Positions 27,075 to 34,554 of a stretch of DNA of 64,000 nucleotides are shown here, piece by piece. Each line of letters opens with the position of its first letter. Within the stretch, counting starts at the first letter, position 1. The notes beneath the pieces were generated by a model, which saw only the letters and a list, made by a program, of their open reading frames with translations, was not told the origin of the DNA and did not search any database. The translations under genes were made by a program, and so were the position numbers. Where the stretch lies: contig CP071065.1 in NCBI GenBank assembly GCA_017164015.1, positions 5,594,091-5,658,090 on the forward strand, read 5' to 3'. Source of the DNA: Nostoc sp. UHCC 0702 (GTDB taxonomy: Bacteria > Cyanobacteriota > Cyanobacteriia > Cyanobacteriales > Nostocaceae).

Positions 27075-28892
27075 TTATGATACTTTTTTGGTAAATTTGG
27101 GAATTTGCTTTGCTAAGTCTTGTTGTAATCTTTCTAGTCCTGTGCTGAATTGCCAAGCTTTTTTCAAGACGTTTAAGGTTTTTAGTCTTTCGTCATCACT
27201 TATTTGAGTAGGAATTGTTTTGGCATTAGGTAAACCCAGCCATTTCAGCAGTGTTTTCACTTCTTGGGTGCCGCCTCCAAGGAAATAGGTTAAAAACCGC
27301 CGCTGTGCAACTTCAGATGATTTATCTGCTGATTGATCTGCGTCATAAACGCTATCTAGAATTACCAAAACATTATTGAAGTTGAGTTGTTCTATCTTGC
27401 CTAATGCATATGCTGCACTAAAACGAACATTTGAGTCAAGGGATTTATCCTTGAGGATGTCAGCGATGTCTTTGACGTAGGGTTTGGCAGCTTCCCCCAG
27501 ATTTCCCAATGCCACTGCTGCACGGGAACGAACATTTGAGTCAACGGATTTATCCTTGAGGAAGTCAAGGATGTCTTTGACGTAGGGTTTGGCAGCTTCC
27601 CCCAGATTTGCCAATGCCTGTGCTACACCAAAACGAACCAATGAGTCAACGGATTCATCCTTAAGGATGTCAAGGATGTCTTTGACGTAGGGTTGGGCAA
27701 CTTCCCCCAGATTTGCCAATGCCTGTGCTGCATAAGAACGAACACCTGAGTTATCGGTTTTATCGTTGAGGATGTCAGCGATGTCTTTGACGTAGGGTTT
27801 GGCAACTTCCCCCAGATTTGTCAATGCATATGCTGCACTAAAACGAACAGCTGAGTCATCGGTTTTATCCTTAAGGATGTCAAAGATGTCTTTGAGGTAG
27901 GGTTTGGCTAACTCCCCCAGATATCCCAATGCATATGCTGCACCAAAACGAACACTTGAGTCATCGGTTTTATCCTTAAGGATGTCAGCGATGTCTTTGA
28001 GGTAGGGTTTGGCAACTTCCCTCAGATATGCCAATGCATATCCTGCATAAGAACGAACAAATGAGTCATCGGTTTTATCCTTAAGGATGTCAGCGATGTC
28101 TTTGAGGTAGGGTTTGGCAACTTCCCCCAGATTTCCCAATGCCAATGCTGCATCAGAACGAACACTTGAGTCATCGGTTTTATCCTTAAGGATGTCAGCG
28201 ATGTCTTTGACGTAGGGTTTGGCTAACTCCCCCAGATATGCCAATGCCACTGCTGCACCAAAACGAACCTTAGTGGCATCGGTTTTATCCTTAAGGATGT
28301 CAGCGATGTCTTTGACGTAGGGTTTGGCAACTTCCCCCAGCTTTCCCAATGCATATGCTGCATCAGAACGAACATTTGAGTCATCGGTTTTATCCTTGAG
28401 GATGTCAAGGATGTCTTTGACGTAGGGTTTGGCAACTTCCCCCAGATATGCCAATGCCTTTGCTGCATCAGAACGAACACCTGAGTTATCGGTTTTATCC
28501 TTGAGGATGTCAGCGATGTCTTTGACGTAGGGTTTGGCAACTTCCCCCAGATATGCCAATGCATATGCTGCACCAAAACGAACACCTGAATCAACGGATT
28601 TATCCTTGAGAATGTTGGCAGCTTTCTGAGCAATATCCTCTGGTTTCTCAACTACTGATTTCAAATTTCGCAAATCATATTCCTTGAGTTTGTCAAAAGC
28701 AAGTTCCTCAACTTCGTCGTATCCATCATCAAGGGCTGCTACTATACCGTTTATTTCCCATGCTTGTGGCTTGGGTTTGGGGGTTTCTTTGGCGCTAACC
28801 CAAGGCAGAAAGAGGAACAGAGTTAGGAGTAAGGTGAAACAGAAAAGGAAAAAGAGCGCAAGTTTGCTGTTCTTGCGGGGTATGATGACCAT
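27075..28892 (-). CDS. exported HEAT-repeat protein
   Basis: 605 residues. Residues 11-34 are a hydrophobic export signal or membrane anchor (LALFFLFCFT..), after which the protein is an alpha-solenoid. Eleven near-identical 35-residue HEAT units run from 104 to 488 (consensus VRSDAAYALGNLGEVAKPYV then KDIADILKDKTDDSS), followed by a degenerate twelfth and a C-terminal helical region. Such solenoids bind proteins; the ligand is unknown. The units are so alike in DNA that unit number should vary between strains. Confidence 0.82.
   Translation of the reverse strand: MVIIPRKNSKLALFFLFCFTLLLTLFLFLPWVSAKETPKPKPQAWEINGIVAALDDGYDEVEELAFDKLKEYDLRNLKSVVEKPEDIAQKAANILKDKSVDSGVRFGAAYALAYLGEVAKPYVKDIADILKDKTDNSGVRSDAAKALAYLGEVAKPYVKDILDILKDKTDDSNVRSDAAYALGKLGEVAKPYVKDIADILKDKTDATKVRFGAAVALAYLGELAKPYVKDIADILKDKTDDSSVRSDAALALGNLGEVAKPYLKDIADILKDKTDDSFVRSYAGYALAYLREVAKPYLKDIADILKDKTDDSSVRFGAAYALGYLGELAKPYLKDIFDILKDKTDDSAVRFSAAYALTNLGEVAKPYVKDIADILNDKTDNSGVRSYAAQALANLGEVAQPYVKDILDILKDESVDSLVRFGVAQALANLGEAAKPYVKDILDFLKDKSVDSNVRSRAAVALGNLGEAAKPYVKDIADILKDKSLDSNVRFSAAYALGKIEQLNFNNVLVILDSVYDADQSADKSSEVAQRRFLTYFLGGGTQEVKTLLKWLGLPNAKTIPTQISDDERLKTLNVLKKAWQFSTGLERLQQDLAKQIPKFTKKVS
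27429..28583 (-). repeat. 105-bp tandem repeat within the HEAT gene
   Basis: Eleven in-frame units of 105 bp with blocks such as AAGGATGTCAGCGATGTC and GACGTAGGGTTTGGC (plus-strand reading) repeated almost exactly. Variation is concentrated at a few codons (F/S/R after VR; helix-face residues; TDDS/SVDS), suggesting recent expansion or gene conversion. Confidence 0.9.
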
Positions 28893-29088
28893 AATTTAGA
28901 ACAAGGTGGCAGATTACATGCGGTTATGGGTATAATAACAACCTTGCAATTCCTCATTCCTGATTGAGAAAGTTGAATTTTGTGGGGTAAGCTTAAGCTC
29001 TCTAGCCCTGACAGTTCACAAGACAAGCGAGACGCTCATCCCACAAGAAATGTTAAATATTTTTGAGTTGGAAATGGTTTAATTTTGA
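28893..29088. other. upstream region of the HEAT gene
   Basis: No gene. Holds the HEAT-gene promoter region and a fragment related to GTGGGGTAAGC / CATCCCACAAGAAA repeat debris seen in families E and F. Confidence 0.35.
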
Positions 29089-29448
29089 TTGACGAGTATT
29101 AAAGACTCGCTCACGAGTATCAAAGACTCGCTCACGAGTATCAAAGACTCGTCCACGAGTATCAAAGATTCTCGCGCGAGTATTAAAGACTCTCACGCGA
29201 GTATTAAAGACTCTCACGCCAGTATCAAAAACTCGTCCACGAGTATTAAAGACTCTCACGCCAGTATCAAAAACTCGTCCACGAGTATTAAAGACTCTCA
29301 CGCCAGTATCAAAAACTCGTCCACGAGTATCAAAGACTCTCGCGCCAGTATCAAAAACTCGTCCACGAGTATCAAAGACTCTCGCGCCAGTATCAAAAAC
29401 TCGTCCACGAGTATCAAAGACTCTCGCGCCAGTATCAAAGACTCATGA
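29089..29448. repeat. 17-unit 21-bp palindromic tandem repeat
   Basis: Seventeen head-to-tail copies of a 21-bp unit close to ACGAGTATCAAAGACTCGTCC. Each unit is itself an imperfect palindrome (CGAGT..ACTCG), and a 42-bp higher-order period (ACTCGTCC alternating with ACTCTCGCGCC) appears in the right half. Because 21 is a multiple of three and the unit lacks stops, frames stay open on both strands; the plus frame reads (T/A)SIK(D/N)S(x), but only with a TTG start and no ribosome site, so I do not call it a gene. Confidence 0.85.
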
Positions 29449-29706
29449 ATAAGAAAATAGGCGGTTAGAAAGCGCGTCTACACAAACAAAACCCGCCTGT
29501 GCGGGTTTAAAATTTTGATTTTGCGTGCTTTTTGCGTAGGGGATTACCAAGAAATAAATTATCCAATCAAGTGGGGTGGGCGTCTCGCCCGCCCAAGGCT
29601 TGGGGCGGACAAGATGTCCACCCCACAAGAAAAATTGTATATTTTTTAGAATGGAAGTCCCTAGGCGGACTTGGTTTGTGTGGTAGCGAATTCCATTCGC
29701 CCAGGC
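29449..29706. repeat. hairpin and repeat F copy 2
   Basis: AAACCCGCCTGTGCGGGTTT (29499-29518) is a strong hairpin followed by T-rich sequence and may be a terminator. Then 29541-29630 matches the repeat at 21808 (GGATTACCAAGAAATAAATT and palindrome GGGCGTCTCGCCC) and extends with GGGGCGGACAAGATGTCC. The last part (AGTCCCTAGGCGGACTTGG) is a further short palindrome. No gene. Confidence 0.6.
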
Positions 29707-30006
29707 TTAAGTTGACACTTTACCAGCTTTACTCTTCATGGCTTTAAAGCGATCGCCCAATTGTTGAGCTACAGTTTTTAACCTTGGAGTTTTCTTAGCA
29801 CCAGTCTTGACATAATCATACACTGTCAAACTGCTGCCCATTGCTTCACTGCCCACAGCCATTAAGGTATCATCTACTTGTTCTGTGAGTTGTCGCAGTC
29901 CAATCAGCAGTTCGGTGAGTGTAGTAGCTAATTGATAATCGCGCACAAACTCATCTAAATCAAAGCCGGCTGGTAAAATGTCTCGGTTAGACTGGGCAGC
30001 AGTCAA
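29707..30006 (-). CDS. hypothetical protein
   Basis: 99 residues, no membrane segment or signal. N-terminal half is acidic and helical (FDLDEFVRDYQLATTLTELLIGLRQLTEQVDD), C-terminal half is basic (KKTPRLKTVAQQLGDRFKAMKSKAGK). The composition and even codon use suggest a real gene; no family recognised. It contains a HIP1 core near its 3' end (GCGATCGCC at 29749). Confidence 0.6.
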   Translation of the reverse strand: MTAAQSNRDILPAGFDLDEFVRDYQLATTLTELLIGLRQLTEQVDDTLMAVGSEAMGSSLTVYDYVKTGAKKTPRLKTVAQQLGDRFKAMKSKAGKVST

Positions 30007-30483
30007 GCTATTGCTGACAAAAGCTAGGTTTTTTAACTAAAATCATCGCATTGTTATTCTCAGTATAAACCCTATGAATTTAATTAGAAATCTTGGGAAC
30101 AATAGATTTATAAACCATGATTGAATCCTCTTCTCCAGACTTGCCATGCAAGCTCTGGAATTTTCCATTTCATAAATTTTTGGATTTGATATTTTGGATT
30201 TTGGATTATCAAACAGTTGCTAAATAAGCCTTTTAGCACTTCAACTGTTGCAATGATTTTTCAAATTGGTAACAGTAGCAAGCTAGTATTTCGTCACCAA
30301 TTTTGTTAAAGTACGTAAAAACCTATATTACCAGAATTTTATATTTTAATTTTCTAGACATAAATACTAATATTAGTAGTTTAAAATGTATCTGGAATTA
30401 CAGAAGTTTTAGTAATTTTACCGCAGCAAAAATGAACTTTATATGAATAAAAATAATATATAGTTTCTGATTGTTTTAACTTT
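30007..30483. other. AT-rich intergenic region
   Basis: About 480 bp between divergent genes, AT-rich, with one TTTTGGAT-type short repeat (30190-30210). It likely contains promoters for both neighbours; nothing else recognised. Confidence 0.35.
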
Positions 30484-30891
30484 ATGTTTTTAAATAAATT
30501 CGCTAGTGTAGTGTCGGTGTTTACCGCAGGTGTAGGCATAGCTATTAACCTTTCATTTGGTAGCATAGCGATCGCTCAAACAGCTAACACCAATCTTTAC
30601 ATTCAAGTAGGCTCTGATAGTAATGGCGAGCCAATCATACTTGATTTGGCATCCGTTAAAGGAAGCGAGTATACACTCTTACGCAAGTATGAAGACGGTA
30701 CAGCACAAACAACTCTGAGTGCTTCCTGTGTTCAGCATCGGTTGTTTTCCAAAAGATTTTCTTTTTACAACTCGACTGGCAAATTGATCCGTGATGATAA
30801 AGCCAAGCGAGAGATTGTCCTCAAGTCTGGTACTCCTGAGAGTAACTCTATGGAGATTGTTTGCCAAGCAGGAGACAGTCGTAGGAAGTAA
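30484..30891 (+). CDS. small exported hypothetical protein
   Basis: 135 residues with a Sec signal peptide (residues 1-32; hydrophobic VVSVFTAGVGIAINLSFGS and cleavage near AIAQ). The mature part (about 100 residues) has two Cys, conserved-looking beta strands (LYIQVGSDSNGEPIILDLAS, YTLLRKYEDGTAQTTLSASC) and a C-terminal MEIVCQAG. No family recognised; probably periplasmic. It stands alone, with a G-rich repeat array after it. Confidence 0.7.
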   Translation: MFLNKFASVVSVFTAGVGIAINLSFGSIAIAQTANTNLYIQVGSDSNGEPIILDLASVKGSEYTLLRKYEDGTAQTTLSASCVQHRLFSKRFSFYNSTGKLIRDDKAKREIVLKSGTPESNSMEIVCQAGDSRRK

Positions 30892-31130
30892 GGGGGATGA
30901 GGGGATGGGGAGATGGGGGGATGGGGAGATGGGGGGATGGGGAGATGGGGAACTCGGGGCCCCCACGACCGAAGGAAGTGGGGATTAGGGGCGATGGGGA
31001 GATGGGGGGATGAGGGGGATGAGGGAGATGAGGGAGATGAGGGAGATGAGGGAGATAATGACTATTGACTATTGACTATTGACATCTTTGCAGAAACTTT
31101 TGCGAGATTTTATAAGACTTTCCGATAGGC
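30892..31130. repeat. G-rich tandem arrays before the insertion sequence
   Basis: GGGGATGGGGAGAT-type repeats (30895-30955), GATGAGGGA heptamer-to-nonamer runs (31005-31052) and GACTATT repeats (31060-31082). Non-coding low-complexity DNA next to the IS200/IS605 element. Confidence 0.65.
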
Positions 31131-31168
31131 GCAAAACCCTGTGTCTTTAGACCAGGGATGTAGCGCCA

Positions 31169-31188
31169 ACGGTGAATTTATTCACCGT
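31169..31188. other. left-end hairpin of the IS200/IS605 element
   Basis: Perfect inverted repeat with arms ACGGTGAA and TTCACCGT around TTTA, just outside the tnpA stop. In this family TnpA recognises such subterminal hairpins as single-stranded DNA. A further small palindrome, CCTGTGTCTTTAGACCAGG, lies just to the left (31139-31157). Confidence 0.7.
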
Positions 31189-31196
31189 GATATTTT

Positions 31197-31598
31197 CTAT
31201 TTGTGGTGAGGATCTTCAATATATTTCTTGATTACTGCCGCGCTAACATTTCCAGCAGTTGAATAAAAATAACTATTTGTCCACATACTAGGCATCTTTT
31301 TTAAATCTGGAAACTCGCTTCTAAGCAGATAAGATGACCTGCCTTTAAAGAATTTAACTATTTGATTAATCGCGTAAGTTGGTTGATATTCCACAAATAA
31401 ATGTATGTGGTCTGGTGCTATTTCCAGAGCCAGAATATCCCAATCTTTATATGAAGCTAAATCATAAAATATCTGTCTTACTCGTTTAGCTACTTCATTC
31501 ACTAACACCTTACGTCTACGCTTGGGTATCCATACCAGATGAACGACAGCGTTACCTATAGAGTGATTGTTGTGTCTAGGTTCTAAGGAATTAGTCAT
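31197..31598 (-). CDS. tnpA: IS200/IS605 TnpA (Y1 HUH transposase)
   Basis: 133 residues, normal for Y1 transposases that move single-stranded DNA. The HUH motif is PDHIHLFVE (His-hydrophobic-His, about residues 63-71) and the catalytic tyrosine sits in VIKKYIE near residue 126. Conserved HLVWIPKRRR block at the N-terminus. No frameshift or truncation is visible, so the element may be active. Divergent from tnpB with 87 bp between starts. Confidence 0.94.
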   Translation of the reverse strand: MTNSLEPRHNNHSIGNAVVHLVWIPKRRRKVLVNEVAKRVRQIFYDLASYKDWDILALEIAPDHIHLFVEYQPTYAINQIVKFFKGRSSYLLRSEFPDLKKMPSMWTNSYFYSTAGNVSAAVIKKYIEDPHHK

Positions 31599-31685
31599 GT
31601 TGCTTATTCGGAGCTATTGACACTTAAATAATAACTCGCTACTATATTTACAGTCAATGAATTAACCCAAGGAGGTGATTAAGTA

Positions 31686-32900
31686 ATGCTAGTTTTAGAG
31701 TACAAAGTTAAAGCTAAGAAGCATCAATATGATGCAATTAACGAAGCTATCCGTACAACTAAATTCATCAGAAATAAAGCTATACGCTACTGGATGGATG
31801 CACCAAAAGAAGCCAAAGTTAATAAAATTGCTTTGAATAATTACTCAACAGCATTACGGAAGGAATTTAAATTTGTTGAGAAATTAAATTCAATGGCTTG
31901 TCAATCTGCCACTGAAAGAGCGTGGCTAGCCATTGATAGGTTTTACCAGAATTGTCAGAAAAAAGTATCAGGTAAAAAGGGATATCCCAGATTTCAGAAA
32001 GATAACCGTTCGGTTGAGTATAAAACGTCAGGATGGGCTTTAAACGCTATCAAAAGACGTATTACCTTTACCGACAAAAAAGCTATAGGTGAGGTTAAAT
32101 TACTTGGTAAATGGGATATTCAAACTTACCCAGTCAAACAGATTAAGCGTGTTAGATTACTCAAAAAAGCTGATGGTTACTATTGCCAATTCTGCATTGA
32201 TGTAGACGTTAAATCTGAATCCAGAATTGCTAATGGTGAAATCGGGCTAGATGTGGGTCTTGAATATTTTTACTCAGATTCCAAAGGTAATCATGAGGAA
32301 AATCCTAGATTTTTGAGTCAAGCTGAGAAAGCAATTAAACACGCTCAACGTCAAATTTACAAAAAAGAGAAAGGCAAAAACAAACGACGGATAGCCAGAC
32401 AGAGATATCAAAGGAAGCATTTAAAAGTAAGTAGGCAACGGAAAGAACACGCCATGAGATTGGCGCGTAACGTATGCAAGGCTAACGCCTTAGTAGCCTA
32501 TGAAGATTTAAATGTTAAAGGTATGGTGAAAAATCACGCTCTTGCCAAGAGTATTAATGATGCTTCTTGGTCAATGTTCCGTCGTTGGTTAGAATATTTT
32601 GCGGCTATATTTAACAGTACAGTTGTTGCTGTCAATCCGAGAATGACATCTCAAAAATGCTCAGATTGTGGTGCAATTGTGAAAAAATCCCTCTCAACTC
32701 GTAGCCATGTATGCAGTTGTGGCTGTAGTTTACAGAGGGATGTTAATGCTGCAAAAAATATTTTGAATCGCGGCATCGCTAGCTTGGGGCACAAGCGAAG
32801 TAACGCTTCAGGAGTCGGAACCTCTACGCTAATTGGCGTAAGCCTGTTAGAGCAAGTTCTGACGGTGAATGAAGAATCCCCCAACTTTACGACTAAGTGA
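31686..32900 (+). CDS. tnpB: IS605 TnpB (RNA-guided nuclease, OrfB)
   Basis: 404 residues, full length. Helix-rich N-terminal half, then the RuvC-like catalytic set: Asp in GEIGLDVGLEYF, Glu in LVAYEDLNVKGM and Asp in SLQRDVNAAKNIL, with the zinc ribbon CSDC..CSCGC between the last two. TnpB uses an omega RNA from the element's right end as guide and cuts DNA to promote element retention. A perfect Shine-Dalgarno (AGGAGGTGA at 31670-31678) precedes the ATG. The last codons lie inside the right-end hairpin. Confidence 0.94.
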   Translation: MLVLEYKVKAKKHQYDAINEAIRTTKFIRNKAIRYWMDAPKEAKVNKIALNNYSTALRKEFKFVEKLNSMACQSATERAWLAIDRFYQNCQKKVSGKKGYPRFQKDNRSVEYKTSGWALNAIKRRITFTDKKAIGEVKLLGKWDIQTYPVKQIKRVRLLKKADGYYCQFCIDVDVKSESRIANGEIGLDVGLEYFYSDSKGNHEENPRFLSQAEKAIKHAQRQIYKKEKGKNKRRIARQRYQRKHLKVSRQRKEHAMRLARNVCKANALVAYEDLNVKGMVKNHALAKSINDASWSMFRRWLEYFAAIFNSTVVAVNPRMTSQKCSDCGAIVKKSLSTRSHVCSCGCSLQRDVNAAKNILNRGIASLGHKRSNASGVGTSTLIGVSLLEQVLTVNEESPNFTTK

Positions 32901-32935
32901 GCGAAGCGATACTTAGTCAGTTGGGGGAGTGTCAA
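32780..32935 (+). ncRNA. predicted omega RNA / right-end region of the element
   Basis: By analogy with studied TnpB systems, the guide RNA scaffold overlaps the 3' end of tnpB and ends at the right boundary. Here that interval has the strong stem CCCCCAACT / AGTTGGGGG (32878-32927) with an inner GACTAAGT / ACTTAGTC stem. The 5' limit is a guess and the guide would be the flanking sequence beginning near 32930. Confidence 0.45.
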
Positions 32936-32970
32936 CGGTCTGATTCTCCAAATTCTGTCACAAACCACTA

Positions 32971-34374
32971 ATGTCTTTTTCTACTCAGGGTGTTCCGGGT
33001 TTGCCCGATTTAACACACCCAACAGAACTAATTCAGTTTGGAAACCAAGTACTCAAAGCTTCTCTATTATTAGTATTTTTAATCTTTGCTTTGGGAGTAG
33101 CGATCGCTGTTGTCAGTTTTGCCTTCCGTCGCCATCAAAAAGAAGAAGCTATTTTTCTTGGCGAGTGGGCTGTTCACTACTCCCAACTATTACGAGGTTT
33201 GCAACATTCAACTTTGGTATTAGTTCTGTTGGTGGTGGGATTTTTTCTTTGTTCAACTTTAAGTAATCGCTATCACCAGTGGGAACAGACAAAGGTGGCG
33301 CAAGTAGTTCAAAGTGTAGCCGGGGACAAACTAGAGCAAATTGCCCCTCAAATACGCTACGTTACTAAAGAACCGATTACTTACAATACACAAGTTAACG
33401 GCAAGATAGTTAAGGTAAATGATACGCAACAGGTTAATCGCTTTCTGCCACTAGCGGGATCACAAGTTCAGGTAAAGCTTGACCAAAACACAGATGTTCA
33501 AGGTCGCAGTGCAGTTTATAAAGTAGATTATGGTGCTGACTACAAATTTGTCAACCGACTCAAAGATGTTAATAGTTTTTTCTTTGAAGCACCACCACCC
33601 AATGGCTACTCACTACTTGCTAACTATAAAGTAGAACGCGATCGCACTCGTTTAGAACCAATTAATCCAGGAAATTATAGCTTTCCCTTCCAGCTGCAAC
33701 CAGGGGAAGAAACTACCTTTCGCGTCACCTATGAAGCCAGAGGAGGGCCGCGTTGGGTTTACAGTACCGCAGGGCAATTGTTATCTAACTTCCGCCTCAC
33801 AGCAATTGCTAACTTTAGTCCTGTTGATTTTGCTAGTGGGATTGTACCTAATGAGGTTAAAACTGATAGACGCAGCACTCAATTTACTTGGATATTTAAT
33901 GATAATGTTTCAGTGAAAAATCCCTTTGGCGTGTTTACTAACACGAATCCCATTCGCAACACTGGCATTATTCCGCGTCTTTTATTGTTAGCACCAGCAA
34001 TCTTTTTATGGTGGATATTATTGTTATATTTGTCCCTACCAATAAGTCTAAAAAATGTCGCGATCGCTGGTAGTATTTTCTTTGCTTGTTTGTTGACCTT
34101 GACTTATCTAACTCGCTTCATGAATGCAGAGTTAGCCTGGACAATGATTTCCCTTGTGTTACTAACCTTGAGTTGGGGGTTGGGGTCAACTCGCAGTGCT
34201 TCTCTGGCTGCGATCGTTTGTACCATTGCTGGCGCAGTACTGCCAGTTTTGGGATTATTAGTTCCATTCAGCGGTCTAACTCTCAGCGTAGCAGGCTTAC
34301 TTTCCGCTGTTTGGTTAGCGGTGCGTCACTGGTATGGATGGTATGGTTTGCAGGTAGAAGATAGTAGAAAATAA
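32971..34374 (+). CDS. hypothetical multi-pass membrane protein
   Basis: 467 residues. Two membrane segments near the N-terminus (about 28-54 and 75-95), a large extracytoplasmic domain (about 100-325) of beta-rich character with NPGNYSFPFQLQPGE and TYEARGGPRWVY, then five or six closely packed helices (about 330-455). The layout recalls CreD-like inner membrane proteins but I see no decisive signature, so it is uncharacterised. The insertion sequence ends about 40 bp upstream and may have displaced its native promoter. Confidence 0.8.
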   Translation: MSFSTQGVPGLPDLTHPTELIQFGNQVLKASLLLVFLIFALGVAIAVVSFAFRRHQKEEAIFLGEWAVHYSQLLRGLQHSTLVLVLLVVGFFLCSTLSNRYHQWEQTKVAQVVQSVAGDKLEQIAPQIRYVTKEPITYNTQVNGKIVKVNDTQQVNRFLPLAGSQVQVKLDQNTDVQGRSAVYKVDYGADYKFVNRLKDVNSFFFEAPPPNGYSLLANYKVERDRTRLEPINPGNYSFPFQLQPGEETTFRVTYEARGGPRWVYSTAGQLLSNFRLTAIANFSPVDFASGIVPNEVKTDRRSTQFTWIFNDNVSVKNPFGVFTNTNPIRNTGIIPRLLLLAPAIFLWWILLLYLSLPISLKNVAIAGSIFFACLLTLTYLTRFMNAELAWTMISLVLLTLSWGLGSTRSASLAAIVCTIAGAVLPVLGLLVPFSGLTLSVAGLLSAVWLAVRHWYGWYGLQVEDSRK

Positions 34375-34405
34375 CGCCAAAATTTTATGAATTATTCCCA
34401 CTATT

Positions 34406-34554
34406 ATATCATGTCCGCGCTTATTACTTATTAAACCCTAAGAACCCCACCCCACCAAAGCGTAGCTTTGTTTCCCCTCCCCGTGAACGGGGAGGGGTTA
34501 GGGGTGGGGTGCAATGACTGTGGGAATCATAACTAATTAACCGGACATGATATT
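34406..34554. mobile_element. MITE-like element, family B, copy 2 (both ends intact)
   Basis: The most complete copy: left end ATATCATGTCCGCGC and right end (read inwards) ATATCATGTCCGGTTAA, with the ACCCCACCCC / GGGGTGGGGT pair and a CTCCCCGTGAACGGGGAG hairpin inside. About 149 bp, no coding capacity. Its right end forms the TAA stop of the minus-strand NB-ARC gene (34553-34555). Confidence 0.8.

Larger units (their letters stand above)
31135..32935. mobile_element. IS200/IS605-family insertion sequence (tnpA and tnpB)
   Basis: Divergent Y1 transposase (31197-31598, minus) and TnpB (31686-32900, plus) with subterminal hairpins at both sides: ACGGTGAATTTATTCACCGT at 31169-31188 (left) and a CCCCCAACT / AGTTGGGGG hairpin at 32878-32927 (right). 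As usual for this family there are no terminal inverted repeats or target duplication, so exact ends are estimates. Both genes are full length and look functional. The right end is 40-70 bp before the next gene. Confidence 0.85.

Noticed and set aside
29053..29448. Open frames on both strands through the 21-bp array (SIKDS and FNTRG/FDTR peptides)
   Set aside because: Frames are open only because a stop-free 21-bp unit is repeated; starts are TTG/GTG without ribosome sites.
29089..29448. Possible CRISPR array
   Set aside because: Units are head to tail with no unique spacers; the same holds for the arrays at 48558 and 63786. No cas genes in the window.
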